From JASHPR01 sp963749145 (GTDB lineage: Bacteria; Actinomycetota; Actinomycetes; Streptosporangiales; Streptosporangiaceae), in contig CAVVLN010000005.1 of NCBI GenBank assembly GCA_963749145.1, positions 186,001 through 250,000 of the forward strand: a stretch of DNA of 64,000 nt, in the 5' to 3' direction. Under the pieces are notes generated by a model that worked only from the letters and a program-made list of their open reading frames with translations, was not told where the DNA came from and did not search any database. Both the position numbers and the translations under genes were made by a program. This document shows positions 16,946 through 23,716 of this stretch, one piece after another. The first letter of the stretch is position 1; each line of letters opens with the position of its first letter.

Positions 16946-17788
16946 GTGCGCCTGTATCTCTGCGGAGTTCGCGGTTCCACCCCGGCGCCGGGCGCTGATT
17001 TCCTTCGCTACGGGGGCCACACCTCGTGCGTGGCCCTGGCTCACGACGACGCGGCCAGGCCGGTGCTGGTCCTGGACGCCGGCACCGGCCTGCGGCAGGT
17101 CACCCCGCTGCTCGGCGGCCTGCCCTTCGACGGCACGATCCTGCTCACCCACCTGCACTGGGACCACGTGCACGGGCTGCCGTTCTTCACCGGGGGCGAC
17201 CGGGAGGGCTCACGGGTCAGCCTGCTGCTGCCCGAGCAGGAGGATGGCGCGGGCGCGGAGGAGGCGCTGGCCAAGGGCATGTCACCGCCGCACTTCCCGA
17301 TACCGCCGGGCGGCCTGCGCGGCGCCTGGACCTTCGGCACCGTCGGGCCGGGGGCGCTGAAGGCAGAGGGGTTCACGGTGGAGGCGCGGACGATCCCGCA
17401 CAAGGGCGGGGCCACGCTCGGGTACCGGGTCAGCGACGGGTCCCGGGCGATCGCCTACCTGCCCGACCACTGCCCGACCGTGCTGGGGCCCGGCCCGGAC
17501 GGCTGGGGCGAGTATCACCGGGACGCTCTCGAGCTCGCCAGCGGGGTCGACCTGCTGCTGCACGACGCGTTCCTGCTGCCCGAGGAAGTCGCGGCCGAGG
17601 CCGCGTTCGGCCACGCGGCCGCCGACTACGCGATCGAGCTCGGCCGCCGGGCCGGGGCGCGCCGGGTCCTGCTCACCCACCACAAGCCGGGCCGGACCGA
17701 TGACGCGCTCGACCGGCTGGCCGCCCGCGTGGCCGCGGCACCGGTCGAGGCCACGGTGGCGGCGGAGGGCGAGATCATTGAGCTCTAG
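16946..17788 (+). CDS. Metallo-beta-lactamase-fold hydrolase
   Basis: MBL-fold protein of 280 residues starting at GTG 16946. Metal-binding motif is THLHWDHVHG (HxHxDH) near 70; further ligands are probably H in TIPHKGG, D in YLPDHCP, and the C-terminal THHKPGRTDD. The N-terminus LYLCGVRGSTPAPGADFLRYGGHTSC is typical of the PhnP/cyclic-phosphodiesterase/RNase Z-like branch, which acts on phosphodiesters, including cyclic nucleotides in some members. Coupled to a cyclic-nucleotide-binding protein, it may be a regulated phosphodiesterase; that is inference. The next gene overlaps its last four codons. Confidence 0.85.
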   Translation: MRLYLCGVRGSTPAPGADFLRYGGHTSCVALAHDDAARPVLVLDAGTGLRQVTPLLGGLPFDGTILLTHLHWDHVHGLPFFTGGDREGSRVSLLLPEQEDGAGAEEALAKGMSPPHFPIPPGGLRGAWTFGTVGPGALKAEGFTVEARTIPHKGGATLGYRVSDGSRAIAYLPDHCPTVLGPGPDGWGEYHRDALELASGVDLLLHDAFLLPEEVAAEAAFGHAAADYAIELGRRAGARRVLLTHHKPGRTDDALDRLAARVAAAPVEATVAAEGEIIEL

Positions 17789-19226
17789 CGCCAGCGCCCG
17801 GGCCGCCGACGCGGTCGTGGTCGGGTCCGGGCCGAACGGGCTGGCGGCGGCCGTGATCCTGGCCCGGGCCGGCCTCGGGGTGCTCGTCATCGAGGGGGCG
17901 GACGAGCTCGGCGGCGGCTGCCGGACCGGCGAGCTGACCCTGCCGGGGTTCCGGCACGACGTCTGCTCGGCCGTGCACCCGCTGGCGGGCGCCTCGCCGT
18001 TCTTCGCCGGCACCGACCTGGCCGCGCGCGGGGTCCGGCTGCTGACCCCGAAGGTGGCCTTCGCCCAGCCGCTGGACGGCGGGCGGGCGGCGGCGCTGGC
18101 CGGCTCGGTCGACGAGACCGCCGGAGGGCTCGAGCCCGACGGCCGCGTCTACCGGCGGCTGCTCGGGCCCCTGGTACGGGAGTTCCCGCTCACCCTGCCC
18201 GCCATCCTCGCGCCACTGGGGCGCTCGGTGCCCGGGCACCCGCTGGCCCTGGCCCGGTTCGGCCTGGAGGGCCTGGTCCCGGCCAGCGTGCTGGCCCGGC
18301 GGTTCCGCGGTGAGGAGGCCCGGGCCCTGCTGGCCGGCGCGGCCGCGCACACCATGCGCCCGCTCAGCGCGCCGCTCACCAGCGCGTTCGCCCTGCTGTT
18401 CCTGATGACGGGGCATTCGGTCGGCTGGCCGGTGGTGGAGGGCGGCAGCGCTCGGATCATCGACGCCCTGGCTGGCGAGCTGACCTCGCTGGGCGGCCGG
18501 GTGGAGACCGGCCGCTGGGTGCGGTCGCTGGACGAGCTGCCGCCCGCCCGCGCCGTGCTGCTCGACGTGACCCCGCGCCAGCTCGTCGCGCTGGCCGGGC
18601 CCCGGCTGCCCGGCCGGGAGCGCAAGGCGCTGGAGCGGTTCCGGTACGGCCCCGGGGTCTGCAAGGTCGACTGGGCGCTCAGCGGGCCGGTGCCCTGGCA
18701 GGCGCCGGCCTGCCGGGAGGCGGGCACCGTGCATGCGTGCGGCACGTTCGCCGACGTCGCGCGGGCCGAGGCGGAGGTGGCCGCCGGCCGCCACCCCGAT
18801 CGCCCGTTCTGCCTGATCGCGCAGCCCGGCGTGGTCGATCCCAGCCGGGCCCCGGCCGGGCAGCAGACGCTATGGGGTTACTGCCACGTCCCGCCCGGCT
18901 CGACGGTGGACATGTCCGGCCCGATCGAGGCGCAGGTCGAGCGGTTCGCCCCCGGCTTCCGCGACCTGATCCTGGCCCGGTCGGTCCGCACGGCGGCGGG
19001 GATGGAACAGTACAACCCGAACTACATCGGCGGCGACATCGGCGCCGGGGCCGGGACCCTGCGCCAGATGGTGTTCCGGCCCACGCTGCGGTGGAACCCG
19101 TACCGCACCGCGCTGCCCGGCGTCTACCTGTGCTCGGCCTCCACCCCGCCCGGCGGCGGCGTGCACGGGATGTGCGGCGACTGGGCGGCCCGCACCGTCC
19201 TGGCCGACCTGGGCTTGCCCGCCTGA
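17778..19226 (+). CDS. CrtI/phytoene-desaturase-like FAD-dependent oxidoreductase
   Basis: FAD oxidoreductase of 482 residues. The dinucleotide-binding motif VVVGSGPNGLAAAVILARAG lies at about 13-32, followed by the second-strand Glu (VIEGADELGGGCRT). The C-terminal FAD motif is GVYLCSASTPPGGGVHGMCGDWAA. This is the COG1233 pattern of carotenoid desaturases and related isomerases or dehydrogenases. No carotenoid genes are nearby, so the substrate is unknown. The TTG start at 17778 overlaps the MBL gene by 11 bp; it is the first start before the FAD motif. The YNPNYIGGDIGAGAGTLRQ segment is typical of the actinobacterial subgroup. Confidence 0.88.
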   Translation: MSSSASARAADAVVVGSGPNGLAAAVILARAGLGVLVIEGADELGGGCRTGELTLPGFRHDVCSAVHPLAGASPFFAGTDLAARGVRLLTPKVAFAQPLDGGRAAALAGSVDETAGGLEPDGRVYRRLLGPLVREFPLTLPAILAPLGRSVPGHPLALARFGLEGLVPASVLARRFRGEEARALLAGAAAHTMRPLSAPLTSAFALLFLMTGHSVGWPVVEGGSARIIDALAGELTSLGGRVETGRWVRSLDELPPARAVLLDVTPRQLVALAGPRLPGRERKALERFRYGPGVCKVDWALSGPVPWQAPACREAGTVHACGTFADVARAEAEVAAGRHPDRPFCLIAQPGVVDPSRAPAGQQTLWGYCHVPPGSTVDMSGPIEAQVERFAPGFRDLILARSVRTAAGMEQYNPNYIGGDIGAGAGTLRQMVFRPTLRWNPYRTALPGVYLCSASTPPGGGVHGMCGDWAARTVLADLGLPA

Positions 19227-19375
19227 GCCGGCGTGGCCGCCCGGACCAGGCGCGCATGCCCGGCGTCCCCGCGCTCCGGGCCGGGCGACCGGCGGCCCGG
19301 ATCCTATGGGATGATCTTCGCGCGTGCGGTGACCCGCACCCGATTCGCCCGCGCCGATCCGGAGGACGGCTGCTC

Positions 19376-19996
19376 ATGCACGACGAGAAGATCGGCGACT
19401 TCCTCGGCCGGCTGGCCGACCGGATCCCGGCCCCGGGCGGGGGCGCCTCGGCGGCCCTGCACGCCGCGCAGGGCGCGGCCCTGCTCGGCATGGCCGCCCG
19501 CTACAGCACCGGCGAACAGTATGCCGAGCATCAGGAGGCGATCGGCCGGATCATCACCGAGGCCGACGGGCTGCGCGCGATCGCACTGCGTCTCGCCGAG
19601 GCTGATGCGCAGGCGTTCGCCGCCGTGGCCGATGCCTACCGGCTCCCCAGGTCCACCGACGCGGAGCAGGCCAGCCGCGCCGCGGCCATCGCCGAGGCGC
19701 TGGGCAACGCGACCTGGCCGCCGGCCAAACTCATCGGCGTCGCCGGCATGGTGGTCGACCTGGCCGGGGCGCTGGTAACGATGGCCAACCGCAATGTGAT
19801 CAGCGACGTAGCCGCCGCCGCGGAGGCGGCCCGCGCCGCGGCGGCCGTTGCCCGGGTCAACGTTGAAATCAACCTCGCCGGAATCACCGACGAGGAGGCG
19901 AGCCTGGAGATGATCGCCGACGCGGACAAGGCGGACGACATCATCGCCCGGGCGGAACGGGTCACCGCCGCCGTCCGCGAGCAGATCCGCGCGTGA
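19376..19996 (+). CDS. Cyclodeaminase / cyclohydrolase family protein (FTCD-C-like)
   Basis: All-helical protein of 206 residues resembling formiminotetrahydrofolate cyclodeaminase or methenyl-THF cyclohydrolase (FchA/FTCD_C). It begins with GDFLGRLADRIPAPGGGASAALHAAQGAALLGMAARYS, the family signature with the PxPGGGxxAA loop, and continues with the long Ala-rich helices of the family (LIGVAGMVVDLAGALV, NVISDVAAAAEAARAAA). It would act in one-carbon folate metabolism in the cytoplasm. ATG 19376 has GGAGG ten bases upstream. A likely promoter lies near 19308-19320 (TATGGGATGATCTT, less GC-rich than its surroundings). It stands alone after the oxidoreductase, 149 bp away. Confidence 0.87.
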   Translation: MHDEKIGDFLGRLADRIPAPGGGASAALHAAQGAALLGMAARYSTGEQYAEHQEAIGRIITEADGLRAIALRLAEADAQAFAAVADAYRLPRSTDAEQASRAAAIAEALGNATWPPAKLIGVAGMVVDLAGALVTMANRNVISDVAAAAEAARAAAAVARVNVEINLAGITDEEASLEMIADADKADDIIARAERVTAAVREQIRA

Positions 19997-20185
19997 CCGC
20001 GGCCCCGTGGCCCGGAAGAGTACCGGGCCGCGCTCCGGGCCGCGGTCCCGGCGGCTGTCTCGGCCCGGATCGCGGCGGGGCCTGCGCGGTGTGGGCCCGG
20101 TAACCAGCGCGCTGCTGTTGCGGTCCGTAGTGCCGGGCGCTGGCCTTCTGGACGCGCCCGCCTGAACCGGGGAGTGCGGCGCGCC

Positions 20186-20815
20186 TCACGGGGCCGGCTC
20201 GGCCGGGCCGCGCAGCCGGCTCAGGTGCTCGCGGATGACCTGCTCCATCAGGCCGTAGAACTCCACGATCAGCCGCAGTTCGTCATCGCTGTAGTGATCC
20301 ACCAGGCCCTGCCAGGCGCGGACCAGGGGCAGGAAGACCGGCCCGACGTCCTGCAGCGCGCGTTCCAGGACCAGCCGGATGACGACCCGGCGGCGGTCCC
20401 GGGGGTCACGCTCCCGGCGCACGTAGCCGGCCTCCTCCAGCCGGTCGGCCACTCCGGTGATCGAGGCGGTGGTGAGCCCGGTCGCCCGGGCCAGCTCGCC
20501 CGCCGTCATCTCGCCGGTGAAGCTCAGGATGTTCAGGCAGTTCAGGTCCGTCGCGTTGAGGCCGATCCGGTCGGCGGCCGCCTGGCCCAGGAGCTGCATC
20601 AGCGAGCTTGTCTTCCGGAACCCGGCCCCGAACTCGGCCGCGAGCCGCGCGCGCTCGGGCCGGCCGGTGCCGATCGCCTCGATCCATGGCACGTCCCAGT
20701 CGTGCTGGCCAGCCGCCGGCTCGGCCCCGGCCGCCGGACCGCTACCGGCCGCCGGGCTGCCATCGGCTTCCTGGCCGCCAGCCTGGCCGGGCGGCAGGGA
20801 CGGCTCGTCGGACAT
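20186..20815 (-). CDS. MarR-family transcriptional regulator
   Basis: Regulator of 209 residues with a 40-residue Ala/Gly/Pro-rich leader followed by a MarR winged helix (about 70-175): LNATDLNCLNILSFTGEMTAGELARATGLTTASITGVADRLEEAGYVRRERDPRDRRRVVIRL region. The DPRDRR wing is the classic MarR DNA contact. MarR proteins are usually ligand-released repressors of their own and a divergent gene. The divergent gene here is a hemerythrin-type protein. Two direct repeats in the AT-rich space between them (20832 and 20864) fit as operators. Confidence 0.9.
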   Translation of the reverse strand: MSDEPSLPPGQAGGQEADGSPAAGSGPAAGAEPAAGQHDWDVPWIEAIGTGRPERARLAAEFGAGFRKTSSLMQLLGQAAADRIGLNATDLNCLNILSFTGEMTAGELARATGLTTASITGVADRLEEAGYVRRERDPRDRRRVVIRLVLERALQDVGPVFLPLVRAWQGLVDHYSDDELRLIVEFYGLMEQVIREHLSRLRGPAEPAP

Positions 20816-20830
20816 GCTTAAGCTCCCTAT

Positions 20831-20875
20831 TTGTTAATCTTCCTAGACAATAGCAAGCCGAGATGTTAAGTTTCC
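20831..20875. promoter_or_regulatory. Candidate MarR operator/divergent promoter
   Basis: The only clearly AT-rich patch in this part. TGTTAATCTTCC (20832-20843) and TGTTAAGTTTCC (20864-20875) match at 10 of 12 positions and are spaced 32 bp, three helical turns. The first also sits in TTGT-N12-ACAA (20831-20850), a short inverted repeat like many MarR sites. Position directly upstream of the marR start supports autoregulation. Confidence 0.5.
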
Positions 20876-20916
20876 AAGAGTGTAAGGGTAAGAACCTCCT
20901 GGAAGCGGAGACCGAG

Positions 20917-20997
20917 ATGACTTCCGACGCTCAGATCCTGGCATCTCCCGGGGCCGCGGGCGATGCCGTTGACCCGCGGGCGCGGCCGCTCCGGTAG
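20917..20997 (+). CDS. Possible 26-residue leader ORF
   Basis: Starts with ATG after a purine-rich stretch (GGAAGCGGAGACCGAG) and ends at TAG 20995-20997. The peptide begins MTSDAQILASPG and is Ala/Arg-rich later. It is the first frame after the candidate MarR operator. No homology can be judged at this length; it may be untranslated leader. Confidence 0.25.
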   Translation: MTSDAQILASPGAAGDAVDPRARPLR

Positions 20998-21019
20998 CAG
21001 CCGAAGGGATCGTGACCCG

Positions 21020-21100
21020 ATGACGGAGACCCAGACCACCTGCCCGCCGGTACGGGCCGGGCAGATCCGGCCCGCCGACCAGAACGGAGAATCCCGATGA
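21020..21100 (+). CDS. Possible 26-residue ORF coupled to the hemerythrin gene
   Basis: ATG 21020 to TGA 21098-21100, with the stop overlapping the ATG of the next gene (ATGA). The peptide starts MTETQTTCPPVRAGQ. The exact 4-bp overlap suggests translational coupling, but such overlaps also occur by chance with the codon CGA-TGA. Confidence 0.3.
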   Translation: MTETQTTCPPVRAGQIRPADQNGESR

Positions 21101-21762
21101 CCACGCAGCGAATCGGAGGAACCGAGGCGGCCCGGCACGGCGCCGGGGACGCCGACCTCACCATCATGATCGCGGCGCACGACGCGTTCCGGCGCGACCT
21201 GGTCAGCCTGGCCCGGGCCGCGGCGGCCGCGGACCGGGCGGACCCAGCCCGGCGTGAGCGGGTCGCCCGGGGCTGGGAGGTGTTCAAGCGCCAGCTGCAC
21301 CTTCACCACACCGGCGAGGACCAGCACATCTGGCCAACGCTGGGCGAGCGCCTGGCCCGCAGCGCGGATGCGATGTCCACCCTGCAGGCCATGGAGGCAG
21401 AGCACGCCCGGATCGACCCGCTGCTCGCGGCCGTCGACGCCGCGTTCGCCGATCCCGCTGGTGAACGGCTCGCCGGCGCCACCGACGAGCTGGTCACCGC
21501 GCTGCACGGCCACCTCGGGCACGAGGAGCGCGATGCGCTGCCGCTGATCGCCACCGCGCTCACCGCAGCCGAGTGGCGCGCGGTCGGGCGGCGCCTCGGC
21601 GCTGCGAACGGGCTTTCCGGGGTAGGGGAGTTCTTCGCCTGGACGCTCGCGGGCGCGCCCGCCGACCGGGCCGCCGCAGTCCTGGCCACGCTCCCGCCCC
21701 CGCTGCGGCTGGCGTACCGGGTCGCGTGGCGGCCGCGGTACGCCAGGGTCAGCCGCTGGTAA
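21097..21762 (+). CDS. Hemerythrin-like (HHE) domain protein
   Basis: Protein of 221 residues. The HHE four-helix bundle spans about 20-160, with ligand candidates in IAAHDAFRRDL, LHLHHTGEDQHIWP, EAEHARIDPLL and HGHLGHEERDALP. The HxxxE/HHxxE pattern of actinobacterial hemerythrin-like proteins is complete, so it should bind a diiron centre and sense or handle O2, NO or peroxide. After the bundle a 50-residue helix region (GEFFAWTLAGAPADRAAAVLATLPPPLRL) is shared by many actinobacterial members. ATG 21097 has AACGGAGAA upstream. Likely under control of the divergent MarR protein. Confidence 0.88.
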   Translation: MTTQRIGGTEAARHGAGDADLTIMIAAHDAFRRDLVSLARAAAAADRADPARRERVARGWEVFKRQLHLHHTGEDQHIWPTLGERLARSADAMSTLQAMEAEHARIDPLLAAVDAAFADPAGERLAGATDELVTALHGHLGHEERDALPLIATALTAAEWRAVGRRLGAANGLSGVGEFFAWTLAGAPADRAAAVLATLPPPLRLAYRVAWRPRYARVSRW

Positions 21763-21774
21763 GCGACCAGAGGG

Positions 21775-21885
21775 ACGAACCGGCCTGCAGGTCGCATCCT
21801 CGGCGCCACCGGCCGCATCGGCGGCCACGTGGTCGGCTGGGCGCCGGCCACCCGGTGCACGCGCACCCCCGCCCTCGCCTACTGA
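21775..21885 (+). pseudogene. Remnant of an NAD(P)-binding (NmrA-like) protein
   Basis: The frame ending at TGA 21883-21885 encodes RILGATGRIGGHVVGWA, a clear Rossmann GxxGxxG motif of NmrA/atypical short-chain reductases. One base later the frame shifts: the next conserved block (AGHPVHA) is readable only in another frame. Nothing of the remaining roughly 200 residues is left before the toxin-antitoxin operator at 21905. It looks like a deletion scar beside the toxin-antitoxin locus. Confidence 0.45.
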
Positions 21886-21904
21886 GCCTGCCCGGCGCAC
21901 GAGA

Positions 21905-21943
21905 CTACCATGGTAGCAACTACCAGAGTATGAACGCTGGTAG
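21905..21943. promoter_or_regulatory. Operator of the VapBC locus
   Basis: Four half-sites CTACCA/TGGTAG in alternating orientation: perfect palindrome CTACCATGGTAG (21905-21916), then CTACCAG (21920-21926) and CTGGTAG (21937-21943). It lies 10 bp before the antitoxin ATG. Ribbon-helix-helix antitoxins bind such repeats and repress their own promoter. Confidence 0.75.
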
Positions 21944-21952
21944 GCTGATCTC

Positions 21953-22207
21953 ATGAAGGTCGACAAGCTCAGCATCTCCTTCGACCCGGAACTCGGCGAT
22001 GCCGTGCGGGCGGCGGCCGCGCAGGCAGGCGAGCCGGTCTCCTCGTGGCTGGCCGACGCGGCGGCCAGCAAGCTGCGGGCCGAGGCGCTGGCCGACTACC
22101 TGGCTCGCTGGGAAGCCGAGCATGGCGTGCTGACCGCAGACGAGATCGCCCGGGCCGAACAGGAACTGAGCCTGGCGGCGGCCGATTCCGCCGATTCCGC
22201 GGCGTGA
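21953..22207 (+). CDS. vapB: Antitoxin, ribbon-helix-helix (VapB-like)
   Basis: Small acidic protein of 84 residues. The first 45 residues form a ribbon-helix-helix: KVDKLSISFDPELGDAVRAAAAQAGEPVSSWLADAAASKL, with the beta strand KLSISF and the second helix starting PVSSWL. The C-terminal half (LADYLARWEAEHGVLTADEIARAEQEL) is the kind of extended helix that wraps the toxin. Its stop overlaps the toxin GTG by 4 bp (GTGA), typical for type II pairs. The operator with four half-sites precedes it. The name VapB is by pairing with a PIN toxin. Confidence 0.85.
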   Translation: MKVDKLSISFDPELGDAVRAAAAQAGEPVSSWLADAAASKLRAEALADYLARWEAEHGVLTADEIARAEQELSLAAADSADSAA

Positions 22208-22587
22208 GCGCGCTGATCCTCGACGCGGGCGCGCTGGTGGCCGCGGACCGAGACGACCGGGCGATGGCGGCCAGGCTGCGCGCGGCTGAGCGGCACGGGC
22301 TGGAGCTGCGTACCAACGCGATGGTGGTGGCCCAGGTCTGGCGTGATCGCCGCGGCCGGCAGGCCAGCCTGGCCCGGCTGCTGCGAGCCGTCGATGTGAG
22401 GGCGGTCGCGGACGGGGATGGCCGTCGGGCCGGGGCCCTGCTGGCCGCGGCCGGGACCGCCGATCCCATCAACGCGACCGTCGTGTTGCTGGCTACGCGG
22501 GGTGACCGGATCCTGACCAGCGACCCCGGGGATCTGACGCGACTGGCCACGGCGGCCGCGAACCACCCGGTCATCGTTGCCTGCTAG
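22204..22587 (+). CDS. vapC: PIN-domain ribonuclease toxin (VapC-like)
   Basis: PIN-domain protein of 127 residues from GTG 22204. Acidic residues expected in the active site: D7 (LILDAGAL), the DPINA segment after GTA, and TSDPGDL near the end (D in ILTSDPGDLTRL). The family Glu in helix 3 appears as Gln (VVAQVW), common in this actinobacterial subgroup. VapC toxins cut tRNA or rRNA when freed from the antitoxin. The stop is followed by a 17-bp direct repeat. Confidence 0.85.
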   Translation: MSALILDAGALVAADRDDRAMAARLRAAERHGLELRTNAMVVAQVWRDRRGRQASLARLLRAVDVRAVADGDGRRAGALLAAAGTADPINATVVLLATRGDRILTSDPGDLTRLATAAANHPVIVAC

Positions 22588-22602
22588 CCGCGCCCGCCGC
22601 CG

Positions 22603-22637
22603 GGTTAGCGATCAGCCTGCGTTAGCGATCAGCCTGC
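22603..22637. repeat. 17-bp tandem duplication
   Basis: GTTAGCGATCAGCCTGC occurs twice in succession in the short gap between the convergent toxin and amidohydrolase genes. It looks like a slippage duplication, possibly of a terminator region. Confidence 0.7.
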
Positions 22638-22665
22638 GGGCCAGGAGGCCGGGCCTGGGCTCGGG

Positions 22666-23673
22666 TCAGCAAGGCAGGCCGAGGAACCGGACGAAGTTGT
22701 CGCCGAGCAGGCCGTCCAGCTTGGCCGGCGGTATCGGGTCCAGGGCGAGCGCCGCGGCCTCCTGGTTGACCGAGCGCACCTTCTCAGCTAGCGCGACCGG
22801 GTCGTACAGGAAGCCCGGGTAGTCGGTGCCGAAGAAGAGCTTCTCCAGCGGGACGAACATGGGCTCGCACCGGTGCAGCAGCAGGAAAAGGTCCCGCCGG
22901 GTGATGCTGGCCAGCAGGTACGACAGCTCGCCGTAGAAGTTCGGGTGCTTGGTCAGCAGGAACAGCGCCTCGTCGACCCACGGGTGCCCGCAGTGCGCGA
23001 CGATCACCCGCAGGTCGCGGAAGCACCGGCCGGCGTCGTCGAGCAGCGCGGGCCTGCCGAGCTCGAGCGCCGCGTCGATCCGGGTCGAGCCCGCCTGGTG
23101 GATCATCACCGGGATGCCCAGCTCGCCGGCGGCCTGGTAAACCGGAAACGCCAGGTCACGGTCGGCGGGGGACCAGTGCTGGTACATCGGGTACAGCTTG
23201 ACCCCGGACAGGTCCAGCTCGGTCACGGCCCGGCGCAGCTCGGCCACGGCCGCCCGCACGCCGCGGAACGCCGGGTTCACCGACGCGAAGCCGATGAAGC
23301 GCTCCGGGGCGGCCCGGACCACGGCGGCCACGTAGTCGTTGCACCGCTCCGGGTCCGGCGGCCCGGGCACGCCCAGGGAGCCGCCGGTGTCCACGGTGCC
23401 GATCAGCCGCCCGTCCAGGTACTGCGGCGACACCGCCAGCACCACGATCTTGTCGAACCCCGGGTGGTCACGCAGTGACTCGGCCGGCCCGGTCACCGGC
23501 CAGCCCCGGCCCGAGTACCCGCTGGCCTCCCACTCCTCGTCGGCCGGCATCCGGTGCGAGGGCAGCAGGCCCATGCTGCGGAAGATGCACAGCGAGCCCT
23601 CGCGGCCGTAGGCGGCGGTGAACTCAGGATCCGCCGCCAGGCTCAGGATGTGGCTGTGCGCGTCAATCAGCAC
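22666..23673 (-). CDS. Amidohydrolase 2 family (ACMSD/decarboxylase-like) metal-dependent hydrolase
   Basis: TIM-barrel enzyme of 335 residues from GTG 23673 (AAAGGA ribosome site just upstream). Metal and active-site motifs: IDAHSH at residues 3-8 (HxH), VMIHQAG, VAHCGHPWVDE and the late FFGTDYPGF (Asp). This is the amidohydrolase_2 group, which includes decarboxylases such as ACMSD and gamma-resorcylate decarboxylase as well as lactone hydrolases. Last gene of the long catabolic run; 43 bp separates it from the preceding amidohydrolase. A decarboxylase or ring-opening hydrolase role fits the context but is not proven. Confidence 0.85.
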   Translation of the reverse strand: MLIDAHSHILSLAADPEFTAAYGREGSLCIFRSMGLLPSHRMPADEEWEASGYSGRGWPVTGPAESLRDHPGFDKIVVLAVSPQYLDGRLIGTVDTGGSLGVPGPPDPERCNDYVAAVVRAAPERFIGFASVNPAFRGVRAAVAELRRAVTELDLSGVKLYPMYQHWSPADRDLAFPVYQAAGELGIPVMIHQAGSTRIDAALELGRPALLDDAGRCFRDLRVIVAHCGHPWVDEALFLLTKHPNFYGELSYLLASITRRDLFLLLHRCEPMFVPLEKLFFGTDYPGFLYDPVALAEKVRSVNQEAAALALDPIPPAKLDGLLGDNFVRFLGLPC

Positions 23674-23716
23674 CGCGGCATCCTTTCCCCGCCCGCCGCG
23701 CCCTGGCCTCCATCCA

